Positions 32,931-41,144 of a DNA stretch of 64,000 bases are shown one piece after another. Positions within the stretch are counted from its first letter, which is position 1. Each line of letters starts with the position of its first letter. Source of the DNA: Gammaproteobacteria bacterium. GTDB taxonomy: Bacteria; Pseudomonadota; Gammaproteobacteria; Pseudomonadales; Pseudohongiellaceae. The notes below the pieces were generated by a model. It saw nothing but the letters and a program-made list of their open reading frames with translations, was not told the origin of the DNA and ran no database searches. A program made the translations under genes and the position numbers. The stretch is taken from assembly GCA_030654835.1 (NCBI GenBank), contig JAURWS010000030.1, forward strand, positions 186,001 through 250,000. Direction: 5' to 3'.

Positions 32931-33003
32931 AAAAGTATTATATGAATTCGCTTATGATACTTTTTTGCATTAAAGTATCACATGATGATTCTTATGTTAC
33001 TTT
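32931..33003 (+). promoter_or_regulatory. Fourfold operator-like repeat upstream of the second fic gene
   Basis: Four copies of a motif close to AAAGTATCATAAG occur as two inverted pairs: forward at 32931-32944, reverse at 32951-32964, forward at 32972-32985, reverse at 32991-33003. They end 20 bases before ATG 33024. The spacing suggests two dimer-binding sites over an A+T-rich promoter, perhaps for the Fic protein's own C-terminal DNA-binding domain. Confidence 0.65.
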
Positions 33004-33023
33004 CGACCACTCAGGAGCGGCGA

Positions 33024-34175
33024 ATGAGCATCACACTGGATACCTACAAAGCCGGAGAGTATCGAAAAGGCTATCAGTACAACTACTTCCTGCCATCGAT
33101 GGTCAACGATGATTGGCAATGGACTTCGCCCGCCATTAATCAGTTGCTGGAAAAGGCGGCCGTTAAACTGGGCGAGCTGAATGCCTTTTCTCGACTAGTC
33201 CCGGATATCGATCTGTTCATCAGGCTGCATGTGACCAATGAGGCGGTGCTGTCCAGCCGGATTGAAGGGACACAAACCAACATGGACGAAGCATTGCTCC
33301 CCGAGGCAGAAATTACTCCTGAGCGTAGGAATGACTGGAGGGAGGTCAATAACTATATCCTTGCGCTCAACGCGGCGATCAGCGAACTGAAAACCCTGCC
33401 GATCTCGTCGAGGTTGATCCGCCAGACGCACGCCATTCTGATGGACAGCGTGCGAGGCGAGCACAAGGCGCCCGGAGAATTTCGCAGCACCCAGAACTGG
33501 ATAGGCGGGGCGAGTCTTGCCGATGCCACGTTCATTCCTCCCGGTCAGGAACATGTACCTGAGTTAATGGGCGATCTGGAAAAATTCCTCAATAACGATG
33601 AGCTGCAAATCCCTGCACTCATTCGTATTGCCATCGCGCATTATCAATTCGAAACTATCCACCCATTTCTGGATGGCAATGGCCGCATCGGTCGTCTCTT
33701 GATTACTCTCTATCTTGTTGCGATAGGCGTTCTGGACAAACCCTTGCTCTATCTGTCAGCGTTCTTCGAGAAGAATAAAAGTCTGTATTACGACAATCTC
33801 ACCTTTGTAAGAATCCGTAACGATATGCAGCAATGGTTGAAATATTTTCTCGTGGGTGTCGAAGAAACGGCGACTCAGGCGAGCAATACGCTGAGCAGCA
33901 TTCTGCAGTTGAAAGTGAGCACAGAGAAAACTATCGGCGAGAATTTTGGTCGTCGTGCTCCCTCGGCGCACCTGTTGCTGAACCATCTGTTTAAAGAGCC
34001 GGTGATCAGTGTCGATGCTGCCGTCAAGGTAATGAAGACGACGTATCGTCCTGCCAATGCGTTAGTCGCCATGCTGCAGCAACACAATATTTTAGAGGAA
34101 ATCACGGGGCAGACACGCAATCGGCTCTTCGTATTCGCTCCGTACCTGCGCATATTTGATGAGCGGGTTTCTTGA
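33024..34175 (+). CDS. Fic family protein with winged-helix C-terminus
   Basis: A 383-residue protein. ATG 33024 has GGAG 6 bases upstream; the frame stays open to 32982 but without a ribosome site. The Fic loop HPFLDGNGRIGR starts at His213 and is complete. LSSRIEGTQTNMDEALL near residue 77 carries the inhibitory S/T-x-x-x-E motif, so activity is probably self-restrained. The GEFRSTQNWIGG segment before the loop is typical of this common Fic subfamily. The C-terminal 90 residues (LLLNHLFKEPVISVDAAVKV...) form a probable helix-turn-helix. It is a different subfamily from the Fic protein at 19949-20998. The upstream operator-like array points to autoregulation. Confidence 0.9.
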   Translation: MSITLDTYKAGEYRKGYQYNYFLPSMVNDDWQWTSPAINQLLEKAAVKLGELNAFSRLVPDIDLFIRLHVTNEAVLSSRIEGTQTNMDEALLPEAEITPERRNDWREVNNYILALNAAISELKTLPISSRLIRQTHAILMDSVRGEHKAPGEFRSTQNWIGGASLADATFIPPGQEHVPELMGDLEKFLNNDELQIPALIRIAIAHYQFETIHPFLDGNGRIGRLLITLYLVAIGVLDKPLLYLSAFFEKNKSLYYDNLTFVRIRNDMQQWLKYFLVGVEETATQASNTLSSILQLKVSTEKTIGENFGRRAPSAHLLLNHLFKEPVISVDAAVKVMKTTYRPANALVAMLQQHNILEEITGQTRNRLFVFAPYLRIFDERVS

Positions 34176-34286
34176 CAAGTTCTCGATAACTGCAGAGCCG
34201 CACTTGATCTGCCTCAATGCCCCGAGCTGGGAAAGTTGCATACTAAACGCGAGTTTATTCCTTCAACTTTGCCATTGAGGTGTCCT

Positions 34287-34382
34287 ATGTCTTCGCTGAA
34301 AAGCAACTTCATAAAACTAGGGTTCGTGCTCGTGGGCATCGTATTCCTGCTCATCGCATTGACCATGGCGCTCGTAGCATAG
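34287..34382 (+). CDS. 31-residue single-pass membrane peptide
   Basis: ATG 34287 is preceded by GAGG at a normal distance. The peptide is MSSLKSNFIKL followed by one hydrophobic helix of about 18 residues (GFVLVGIVFLLIALTMA) and a stop. A charged N-terminus and a single clean helix are typical of regulatory small proteins or type I toxins. No antisense RNA signal was recognised. Function unknown. Confidence 0.45.
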   Translation: MSSLKSNFIKLGFVLVGIVFLLIALTMALVA

Positions 34383-34752
34383 GCTTGAATGGAGGCCGTC
34401 GATAGCGCCCGCGTCAGCAGGCGGACTCTACTCAATCGTAAAGTTCACCTGCTTGCTGATCCGCCTCGGCATTCCCACCAGTATCAAACTCAGGCTAGGT
34501 GCCCCCCAAAACCGATTTATTCGTCCTGCCCCTCAACCTCCTTTTTCTACCAATGACGTCAAAATTTCTCCCGCAACGCTTCTGCGCAGCGCGGCTCTCG
34601 CTTCTATCCAACTGATTTAACGTTCTTTTCCAGAAGTAGAAATTCGGAACAAAACTGGTAGGACTTTCAGCATTTCCCTTCGGGATAATCGGGTTGTCCT
34701 GAGCTCAGTTCGCAGGCTCGACACGCCAACCTACCGTACGAGGAATCGCAAT
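34383..34752. other. 370-bp intergenic region without recognisable gene
   Basis: No convincing reading frame or RNA gene is seen. A weak hairpin (CCCTTCGGG, around 34677) and the leader of the RidA-like gene are the only structure noticed. Confidence 0.5.
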
Positions 34753-35229
34753 ATGAAAACTCTGTTCAAGACCGTTTGCCTGACGACTGCCATGGCAGCG
34801 ACGTTATTTGCTGCCACAGCAAGCGCTCAGGAGATTGTTCGCACCGGTGAAAGTCGCGTGCTGTTCAACAACATTTACATTCCCGCAGGTGCCGAGACTC
34901 TCTACTTGAGTGGCTCTGGTGCTTCACCGGCTGCTGATGGCACCTGGGGCAACATGGAGCAGCAGACTGTCAACATCTTCGAGAAGTTCAAGGCGACGCT
35001 GGAAGAGCAGGGCTGGTCCATGTCCGACATCGTGCAGGTCCGCATTTTCGGCGTTGTCGGCGCGGACGGTGAGTTTGACTTCGAAGGCCTCAACAAGGGC
35101 TACCTGCAGTTCTTCGGCACGGAAGCAAATCCGAACAAGCCAGTACGCACGGCTGTTGTCGTGGCCGATCTGGTGAACGACAACTGGCTTGTCGAGATCG
35201 AGATCCGCGCTTCACGCATGCCCAAGTAA
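34753..35229 (+). CDS. Secreted RidA/YjgF-family protein
   Basis: A 158-residue protein with a clear signal peptide (MKTLFKTVCLTTAMAATLFA, cleaved after ASA near residue 25), then a RidA-like domain: LYLSGSGASPAADGTWGNME, QTVNIFEKFKATLEEQGWSM, DIVQVRIFGV, and ending RTAVVVADLVNDNWLVEIEIRA. RidA proteins deaminate reactive imine/enamine intermediates in the cytoplasm; exported relatives are of unknown role. The usual catalytic arginine region is represented by PVRTAVVVADL. It precedes the dehydrogenase pair by about 65 bases and may be transcribed with it. Confidence 0.82.
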   Translation: MKTLFKTVCLTTAMAATLFAATASAQEIVRTGESRVLFNNIYIPAGAETLYLSGSGASPAADGTWGNMEQQTVNIFEKFKATLEEQGWSMSDIVQVRIFGVVGADGEFDFEGLNKGYLQFFGTEANPNKPVRTAVVVADLVNDNWLVEIEIRASRMPK

Positions 35230-35295
35230 GGCACACAACACCAGAATATTCATCGCATTCTTCGTGACCTCCCATTTACTCAGGAGTCTATTTCC

Positions 35296-35877
35296 TTGAA
35301 CGAGATCCAATTAGCCCGACGTGCATTCCTGCGCCAAACCGGTATTGCGGCGCGAAACTCTCTGATCGTGCTTTCTCTGCCGGCCATCATGAGCAGCAGC
35401 GCCGCAGCAAGCGAAGCAAAGCTGGAGAACAGCGCATTCAAGATCCTCGGCAGCGATGAGGCAAGAGAATTTGCCGCCATCGCCGCGCGCATCATTCCAA
35501 CCGACGAGACACCCGGAGCAACAGAGGTCGGCGTGATCTACTTCATCGACAATGTTCTCGGCACCTCACGCACCGAAGCGCTAGAGCCAATGCGAGAGGG
35601 ACTGGCCTCATTGCAGGCTTCTGCGCAATCCACCTATGGCAGCGCGAGCTTCAGCGCACTGACGTCTGAACAACAGGACACCTTGCTGGTCAGCATTGAG
35701 GAAACGGCATTCTTCGGCACCATGCGCTACATGACGATCTCCGGAATGTTTTCGCTTCCTGAATATGGTGGCAATCGCGACTACGCAGGATGGAAGCTCA
35801 TTGGTTTCGAACACAAGCATGTCTGGAGTCCGCCATTCGGATTCTATGACGCAGACTATATGGCGAAGGGAGAATAA
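35296..35877 (+). CDS. Gluconate 2-dehydrogenase subunit 3-like protein, Tat-exported
   Basis: A 193-residue protein starting at TTG 35296, chosen because AGGAG lies 9 bases before it and the Tat motif RRAFLRQTGIAARN follows at residue 8. The mature part, DEAREFAAIAARIIPTDETPGATEVGV (given here in two runs: DEAREFAAIAARIIPTDE, TPGATEVGV), and the end GWKLIGFEHKHVWSPPFG are characteristic of the gamma or small subunit of membrane gluconate dehydrogenases. It normally helps export and attach the flavoprotein. The stop is two bases before the GMC gene start, so they are co-translated. No cytochrome subunit is encoded beside them. Confidence 0.85.
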   Translation: MNEIQLARRAFLRQTGIAARNSLIVLSLPAIMSSSAAASEAKLENSAFKILGSDEAREFAAIAARIIPTDETPGATEVGVIYFIDNVLGTSRTEALEPMREGLASLQASAQSTYGSASFSALTSEQQDTLLVSIEETAFFGTMRYMTISGMFSLPEYGGNRDYAGWKLIGFEHKHVWSPPFGFYDADYMAKGE

Positions 35878-35879
35878 TC

Positions 35880-37541
35880 ATGGCACAGGCAAGTTTCCCA
35901 ACGCGCGAAGAAGTGGATTTCGTGATCGTAGGTTCCGGCGCGGCAGGCGGCATCATGGCGAGAGAACTGTCGACAGCAGGCTTCTCCGTTGTCGTGCTTG
36001 AACAAGGACCCTATCTGCAACCGGGCGATTTCCGTCACGACGAATGGTCTAACACACAGAACGAGGGACTTGTCTGGGGTAGCCGCAAGGGCCATCCACA
36101 GACATTCAGACGCTACGAGCATGAAAAGGCTGAGCTGGTAGACGGCGCTCCGCTGGGCTACGCCCACAACGTCGGTGGCAGCAGTGTGCACTTCTCTGGC
36201 AATTTCTGGCGTCTGCACCCGATCGATTTCAACGAAGCTAGTGTGCGCGGCACCATTGCAGGCACTAATTTCGCGGACTGGCCAATCACCTACGAAGAAC
36301 TGGAGCCCTATTACACGAAGGTGGACTGGGAGATTGGTGTATCCGGTCTGGCCGGCCCCTGGGACCCGCCCCGTTCGCGCGACTATCCATGCCCTCCCAT
36401 GCCAGTGAAATCGGCGGGTGTTCTGCTGGAGCGAGCAGGCAAAGCGATGGGTTACACGCCCTTCCCGGCGCCAGTTGCCATTCTTTCCAAACCTTTTAAT
36501 GGGCGTCCGGCCTGCGTACATTGCGGATTTTGCAACGGCTTCGGTTGCGAAGTGGCTGCCAAGTCATCCACTGCAGTCACCATGATTCCCCAGGCACTGG
36601 CAACCGGCAATTGCGAGTTGCGAACGGGATGTACCGTCGCACGCGTCAATACTGATGCGAACGGCCGTGCCAGTGAAGTGGTGTATTGGGAAGAAGATGG
36701 CACTGAACAGGCTCAGAAGGCAAAGGCAGTTGTGTTGTGCGCGAATGGCGCTGAGACTCCTCGACTTCTGTTCCTGTCGGCGTCGGCGCAGTTCCCCGAT
36801 GGTCTGGCAAACTCCAGCGGCATGGTTGGCAAGAACCTGATGTTCAATGGCTCTTCCAATGCCGCCGGTTTGTTCCCGGAGGAAATCAATGGCCACAAGA
36901 GTATTGCAACCACTCGGGTGATCCACGACTTCTACAGCATCGATCCCAAGCACGGCTTCTACGGCGGCGGAGGCATCGACTCGCGATCTCTGACGCGCGG
37001 GTTGCCGATGGCCTCAGCCATGCGCGGCGGCACGTTCTCCGGCGTCAGCTGGGGCAGCGAGTTCAAACGCGGCCTGGCGGAGGAGTTCACGCACACGGCC
37101 TCTTTCAATGGCCACTGCACCACGTTGCCGCTGTCCACCAACAACATCACGCTGGACCCCGATGTCAAAGACAAATGGGGCCGTCCGGCACTGCGTACCA
37201 CCTTCATGAATCACCCTGACGACATTGCCACCATGAAGTTCTTCCACGACATCTCGATGGATATGCTGGATGCCGTGGGGGCGATAAAAAAGGTTGGCTC
37301 GTATGCGCGCAATGGCCAGACCGGGGGCGTGCACCTGCTGGGAACCTGCCGCATGGGCAATGACCCTGCGACCTCGGTGGTGGACCGCTACAACCGCTCG
37401 CATGATGTGCCGAATCTTTTCATGGTGGACGGTGGCAGCATGGTGACCTCTGGACGTGGACAGCCGACGATGACCATCATGGCGCTGGCCTTCCGGGCGG
37501 CGGACCATATCATCCAGGCGGCGGGCAGAAATGAGATATGA
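35880..37541 (+). CDS. GMC-family FAD oxidoreductase (gluconate 2-dehydrogenase large subunit-like)
   Basis: A 553-residue flavoprotein. The FAD-binding loop DFVIVGSGAAGGIMAREL starts at residue 13; HNVGGSSVHFSGNFWR near 97 is the second FAD motif; a cysteine-rich CVHCGFCNGFGCEVAAKSS segment near residue 213 is typical of the gluconate and sorbitol dehydrogenase group; GGVHLLGTCRMGNDP and VDGGSMVTSGRGQPTMTI close the substrate domain with the expected histidine. It lacks its own signal and probably travels with the Tat-bearing subunit 3. It oxidises a sugar acid, polyol or similar alcohol; electrons would pass to a cytochrome c encoded elsewhere. Confidence 0.88.
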   Translation: MAQASFPTREEVDFVIVGSGAAGGIMARELSTAGFSVVVLEQGPYLQPGDFRHDEWSNTQNEGLVWGSRKGHPQTFRRYEHEKAELVDGAPLGYAHNVGGSSVHFSGNFWRLHPIDFNEASVRGTIAGTNFADWPITYEELEPYYTKVDWEIGVSGLAGPWDPPRSRDYPCPPMPVKSAGVLLERAGKAMGYTPFPAPVAILSKPFNGRPACVHCGFCNGFGCEVAAKSSTAVTMIPQALATGNCELRTGCTVARVNTDANGRASEVVYWEEDGTEQAQKAKAVVLCANGAETPRLLFLSASAQFPDGLANSSGMVGKNLMFNGSSNAAGLFPEEINGHKSIATTRVIHDFYSIDPKHGFYGGGGIDSRSLTRGLPMASAMRGGTFSGVSWGSEFKRGLAEEFTHTASFNGHCTTLPLSTNNITLDPDVKDKWGRPALRTTFMNHPDDIATMKFFHDISMDMLDAVGAIKKVGSYARNGQTGGVHLLGTCRMGNDPATSVVDRYNRSHDVPNLFMVDGGSMVTSGRGQPTMTIMALAFRAADHIIQAAGRNEI

Positions 37542-37653
37542 CAGCGCTATGATCTGATGTGGATTTGCCGATTTCCCGCCATATTCATTGTCTTTTCAGC
37601 CATCAACTGAAACAATCCGGACATGGAGAAAAACAACCGGAAAGGTTCATCGG

Positions 37654-38838
37654 ATGAAAAAGAAAACGCTGCTTTGCTCAACCCTGCTCTTCTCAATACT
37701 GGTAGCGGGGCTATTGCCTGCTTCCGCAATACACGCCCAGGACTTATGGATTCCCTCCGGGTCCCCTGACGGAACACTCAGCTTCGACTCCAGCACTGGA
37801 TTGTTGCGCCTGCCCACTGTGACAGTGCGCGCCAACCGCGCTGATCCCGGCAGGTTGCTGTTCGATGTGGTGTTGACCCATGTTGGTGGTGAGACTTTTC
37901 GCGTCGTCAGCAGCCGGGGTCTGATCCCGGATCAGGAATGTACCCGCGCCGAGGTAGCGTCCGCCATCCCCCAATTGCGCCTCGGTATGACGGTGGCAGA
38001 AGCGGAAGCGTTGATTGGTTGCAAGGCTGCGACCAGCACGCGCGAAACCGACCTGAAACTGGGCCGCCTCGTGGAAGCCAGTTGGGTGGGCCAGGATGGC
38101 GTGCCCAATTCCGGGTCCACCGGCTATGTGACTGGCAGTGTCATCGCCATCGGTGTGTCGAGCAACTGGGTACCCGTCTCGGGAAGCACCCCCTCACCGT
38201 TCAGCGTTCCCATGCTGCTTTCTTCCAGCGGCGGGCCGGCGATCTCGCTTGCTCTGCGTGAAGGCGTGTTCGAGTCCTACTCCTTTGCCAGCGAGACCTC
38301 TTCGCGCCTCTGCGCGGACAACGCGCTGGTAGCAGGGTTCGCGTCGCTGCAGAAAGGAGACAGTCTGACGAAGATCGATGATTTTCTTGGTTGCGACGGC
38401 AGCCTTGTAAGTACCACAGTCAGCGCAAGTGCAACGCAGGAACACTACACTTGGCGCTCAAGGTCGACTCCTCTCTTTACCTCAATCCCCGGAGAGCTGC
38501 AAAGCAGCAGCATCGAAGTCACGCTCTTGAACGGAGCAATGACAGCGGCAACGAGAATGACCTCCACTTTGCAGTACCCGTCTTCGCCGTGCAGTGTCGA
38601 TGAGATCGAGGCCATTGCGAAGGCCGTCGCGGTAGGCATGTCGGAGGAGGCGCTGCGAGCACTGTCCATCTGCCCGGCACGATCAGTCACCAGTGTCGAC
38701 ATGCTCGCTTCAAGAACTTCCCAATATTCATGGAGTTCTCAAAACACTTCGGATTCCATTTACCTGTCTGTGAACAGATCACTGTCGGTATCGCTGCAGG
38801 AAGGAGTTGTCAGATCGGTGAGTCTGCGGCGGCAGTAA
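37654..38838 (+). CDS. Secreted protein with three BamE-like repeats
   Basis: A 394-residue precursor; ATG 37654 is chosen because AAAGG lies 8 bases before it and a signal peptide (MKKKTLLCSTLLFSILVAGL, cleaved after HAQ) follows. Three segments share one pattern: IPQLRLGMTVAEAEALIGC, FASLQKGDSLTKIDDFLGC and AKAVAVGMSEEALRALSIC, each about 20 residues after a lone cysteine (ECTRAEV, RLCADN, PCSVDE). The spacing suggests a disulfide in each unit and a small SmpA/BamE-type alpha-beta fold repeated three times. No lipobox is present, so it is probably a soluble periplasmic protein. I do not know of a named family with this exact layout. Confidence 0.6.
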   Translation: MKKKTLLCSTLLFSILVAGLLPASAIHAQDLWIPSGSPDGTLSFDSSTGLLRLPTVTVRANRADPGRLLFDVVLTHVGGETFRVVSSRGLIPDQECTRAEVASAIPQLRLGMTVAEAEALIGCKAATSTRETDLKLGRLVEASWVGQDGVPNSGSTGYVTGSVIAIGVSSNWVPVSGSTPSPFSVPMLLSSSGGPAISLALREGVFESYSFASETSSRLCADNALVAGFASLQKGDSLTKIDDFLGCDGSLVSTTVSASATQEHYTWRSRSTPLFTSIPGELQSSSIEVTLLNGAMTAATRMTSTLQYPSSPCSVDEIEAIAKAVAVGMSEEALRALSICPARSVTSVDMLASRTSQYSWSSQNTSDSIYLSVNRSLSVSLQEGVVRSVSLRRQ

Positions 38839-38870
38839 GTAGCTCGAATCTTTACTGAATATCTGACTCC

Positions 38871-40112
38871 CTACCCAATTTGCTCGCGCATTTTTTTCTC
38901 ATCGAGCTGCCCGCGCCATTTCGCCACGACGATGGTTGCCACGCCATTGCCGACCAGGTTGGTAAGCGCACGCGCCTCCGACATGAATCTGTCGATGCCA
39001 AGTATTAACGCCAATGCCGCCACAGGCACTGTGCCCGTCGCCGACAAGGTCGCGGCCAACACGATGAATCCGCTGCCCGTCACCCCGGCGGCACCCTTCG
39101 AGGTAAGCACCAATACCGCGAGCAATCCCAGCTGATCCATCAGCGATAGCGGAATGTTGGTCGCCTGTGCGAGAAAGATCGCAGCCATCGTGAGATAGAT
39201 CGACGTGCCATCGAGATTGAAGGAATAGCCAGTCGGAATCACCAGACCGACAACCGATTTGCGGCATCCGACCATTTCCATCTTGTGAATCATGCGTGGC
39301 AGCACCGATTCGGAGGACGACGTGCCGAGCACAATCGCCAGCTCTTCGCGAATGTAGACCACGAACTTCCAAATGCTGAAGCCGTGTAGCCGCGCGATCA
39401 GGCCAAGCACGACAAACACAAATAACAGGCAGGTTGCATAGAAACACAACATGAGCGCACCAAGAGAAATCAGCGACTCCACGCCGTATCGACCGATGGT
39501 GAACGCCATGGCTCCGAACGCCCCGATGGGCGCGACTTTCATGATGTAACCGATGATACGAAACAGGACGTGGGACAGAGCATCGACAAAATTGAACACG
39601 GGCTTGCCACTCTCGCCCAGGGCATGCAGCGCGAATCCGAAGAGCAGTGAGAACAGCAGGACCTGCAGAATTTCGCCTCGTGCAAAGGCATCGACGACAG
39701 TCGTCGGAATGACATTCAGAAGAAACTCAACAGTGGACTGACTCTCGCCCGCTGTCGCATAGGTGGCCACAGCGCCCGCATCGAGTGTCCCCGGGTCGAT
39801 ATTCATACCTGCACCCGGCTTGACCAAATTGATGACCACGACGCCGATCACCAGTGCAAGGGTGCTCACAATTTCGAAGTACAGCAAAGCATAGCCGCCG
39901 GTCTTGCCGACCGACTTCATGTCTTCCATACCGGCAATACCCATGACGACGGTGCAGAAAATCACCGGCGCGATGATCATCTTGATGAGCTTGATGAAAC
40001 CATCACCCAGCGGTTTCATTGCCGCGCCAAGTTCGGGGGCCATCACACCCAGGGTAATGCCGATGGCTATTGCCACCAGAACCTGAAAGTATAGCGATTT
40101 GTAATGAAACAT
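38871..40112 (-). CDS. dctA: C4-dicarboxylate:cation symporter DctA
   Basis: A 413-residue transporter. The start is set at ATG 40110-40112 ([20 protein letters not shown]) because this aligns with the N-terminus of E. coli DctA; a longer open frame to 40277 has no family likeness. Signature stretches are near-identical to Dct[59 protein letters not shown] and [20 protein letters not shown]. It imports succinate, fumarate, malate and related acids with protons or sodium across the inner membrane. Malic enzyme and PEP synthase in the same window would feed such acids into gluconeogenesis. Confidence 0.92.
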   Translation of the reverse strand: MFHYKSLYFQVLVAIAIGITLGVMAPELGAAMKPLGDGFIKLIKMIIAPVIFCTVVMGIAGMEDMKSVGKTGGYALLYFEIVSTLALVIGVVVINLVKPGAGMNIDPGTLDAGAVATYATAGESQSTVEFLLNVIPTTVVDAFARGEILQVLLFSLLFGFALHALGESGKPVFNFVDALSHVLFRIIGYIMKVAPIGAFGAMAFTIGRYGVESLISLGALMLCFYATCLLFVFVVLGLIARLHGFSIWKFVVYIREELAIVLGTSSSESVLPRMIHKMEMVGCRKSVVGLVIPTGYSFNLDGTSIYLTMAAIFLAQATNIPLSLMDQLGLLAVLVLTSKGAAGVTGSGFIVLAATLSATGTVPVAALALILGIDRFMSEARALTNLVGNGVATIVVAKWRGQLDEKKMREQIG

Positions 40113-40419
40113 ATGCAAAGCCCATTGTTGTTTGGCGCGCATCAGACTAACGATCAGGCTTACCGGAAACAATCCCCACAGTGGAATAAAGACTCTCAGG
40201 GCTGTAAACCAATTCCCTGAACTCACGACTAAGCTACTGAACTTCAGATTGCAATCCTGATTGGTCAAAATCACCAAACCGATGGTCTGTTAAGCCATGT
40301 CCATGACAATCGCGAGCAGTGGCGAACGGATAACGTATTGAAAACACGGACTTTGGTGCATTGGCGCAGGGATTGCATTCTCTCGTCAATTGCCAATGCA
40401 TCTCCCAGGAGAGACGACA
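40113..40419. promoter_or_regulatory. Divergent intergenic region with an inverted repeat
   Basis: The 307 bases between dctA and the ABC ATPase gene hold no gene. An inverted repeat, GGTGCATTGGC (40355-40365) and GCCAATGCATC (40392-40402), lies 18 bases before GTG 40420 with one mismatch in 11. It could form a leader hairpin or regulator site for the transporter operon. Confidence 0.5.
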
Positions 40420-41118
40420 GTGATCAGACTCATCAATCTTTGCCAGACCTATCGCACGACCCATATGGAAACCACGGCGCTGGACAACATTAACTTGCAT
40501 GTCTGCAAGGGTGAATTTGTGGCGGTGATGGGACCCTCGGGCTGCGGCAAGTCCACGTTACTGAACATCATCGGCATGATCGACTCTGCGGTCAGCGGTG
40601 AATACTGGTTCAACGGTGAGGAAATTGGCAAGCGCTCCGAGAATGATCTGGTGGATCTGCGCAAGCGCAACATCGGCTTCATATTCCAGAATTTCAATCT
40701 CATTGACGACCTCAGCGTCGAAGAGAATGTGGCGCTGCCTCTATTGTATCTCGGCGTCCCCAAGAGTGAACGCAAGGCCAAGGTGGCTGAAGCGTTGGCA
40801 GTGGTAGGGCTCGAGAACCGCGCCAAACACAAACCCCAGGAACTCTCCGGTGGTCAGCAACAACGAGTGGCCGTGGCGCGCTCTGTAGTAGGAGATCCGA
40901 AGTTGATTGTAGCCGACGAACCCACTGGTAATCTGGACACGAAAAACGGCGAAGACGTCATGCAGATGCTGGAAACGTTACGCCGCCGAGGCGCCACTAT
41001 TCTGATGGTGACTCACTCGCCGGAACATGGCGCGTGCGCTGATCGCATCATCTCCATGCTCGATGGAAAAATCGTCAACAACAGTCCGATACATCTCGTT
41101 GCGACTGCAAATATCTAA
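40420..41118 (+). CDS. MacB/LolD-type ABC transporter ATP-binding protein
   Basis: A 232-residue ATPase. I start at GTG 40420 because AGGAG lies at a proper distance, whereas the upstream ATG 40390 has none. Walker A is GPSGCGKSTLLN (about residue 38), the Q-loop is GFIFQNFNLI, the signature is LSGGQQQRVAVAR, and Walker B with the catalytic glutamate is LIVADEPTGNLD, followed by the H-loop TILMVTHS. These are characteristic of the MacB/LolD/FtsE class that drives mechanotransmission rather than import. The permease gene follows after 26 bases. No periplasmic adaptor (MacA-like) gene is nearby. Confidence 0.9.
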   Translation: MIRLINLCQTYRTTHMETTALDNINLHVCKGEFVAVMGPSGCGKSTLLNIIGMIDSAVSGEYWFNGEEIGKRSENDLVDLRKRNIGFIFQNFNLIDDLSVEENVALPLLYLGVPKSERKAKVAEALAVVGLENRAKHKPQELSGGQQQRVAVARSVVGDPKLIVADEPTGNLDTKNGEDVMQMLETLRRRGATILMVTHSPEHGACADRIISMLDGKIVNNSPIHLVATANI

Positions 41119-41144
41119 CTGATCGACTTCAGGCGGAACTCCCC

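Noticed and set aside
12056-34175. The array as an integron of toxin-antitoxin cassettes
   Set aside because: No integrase gene and no attC-like sites between units; the shared elements are promoter-leader blocks and short hairpins.
40113-40277. N-terminal extension of DctA to 40277
   Set aside because: The extra 55 residues have no counterpart in DctA proteins and lack a ribosome site.
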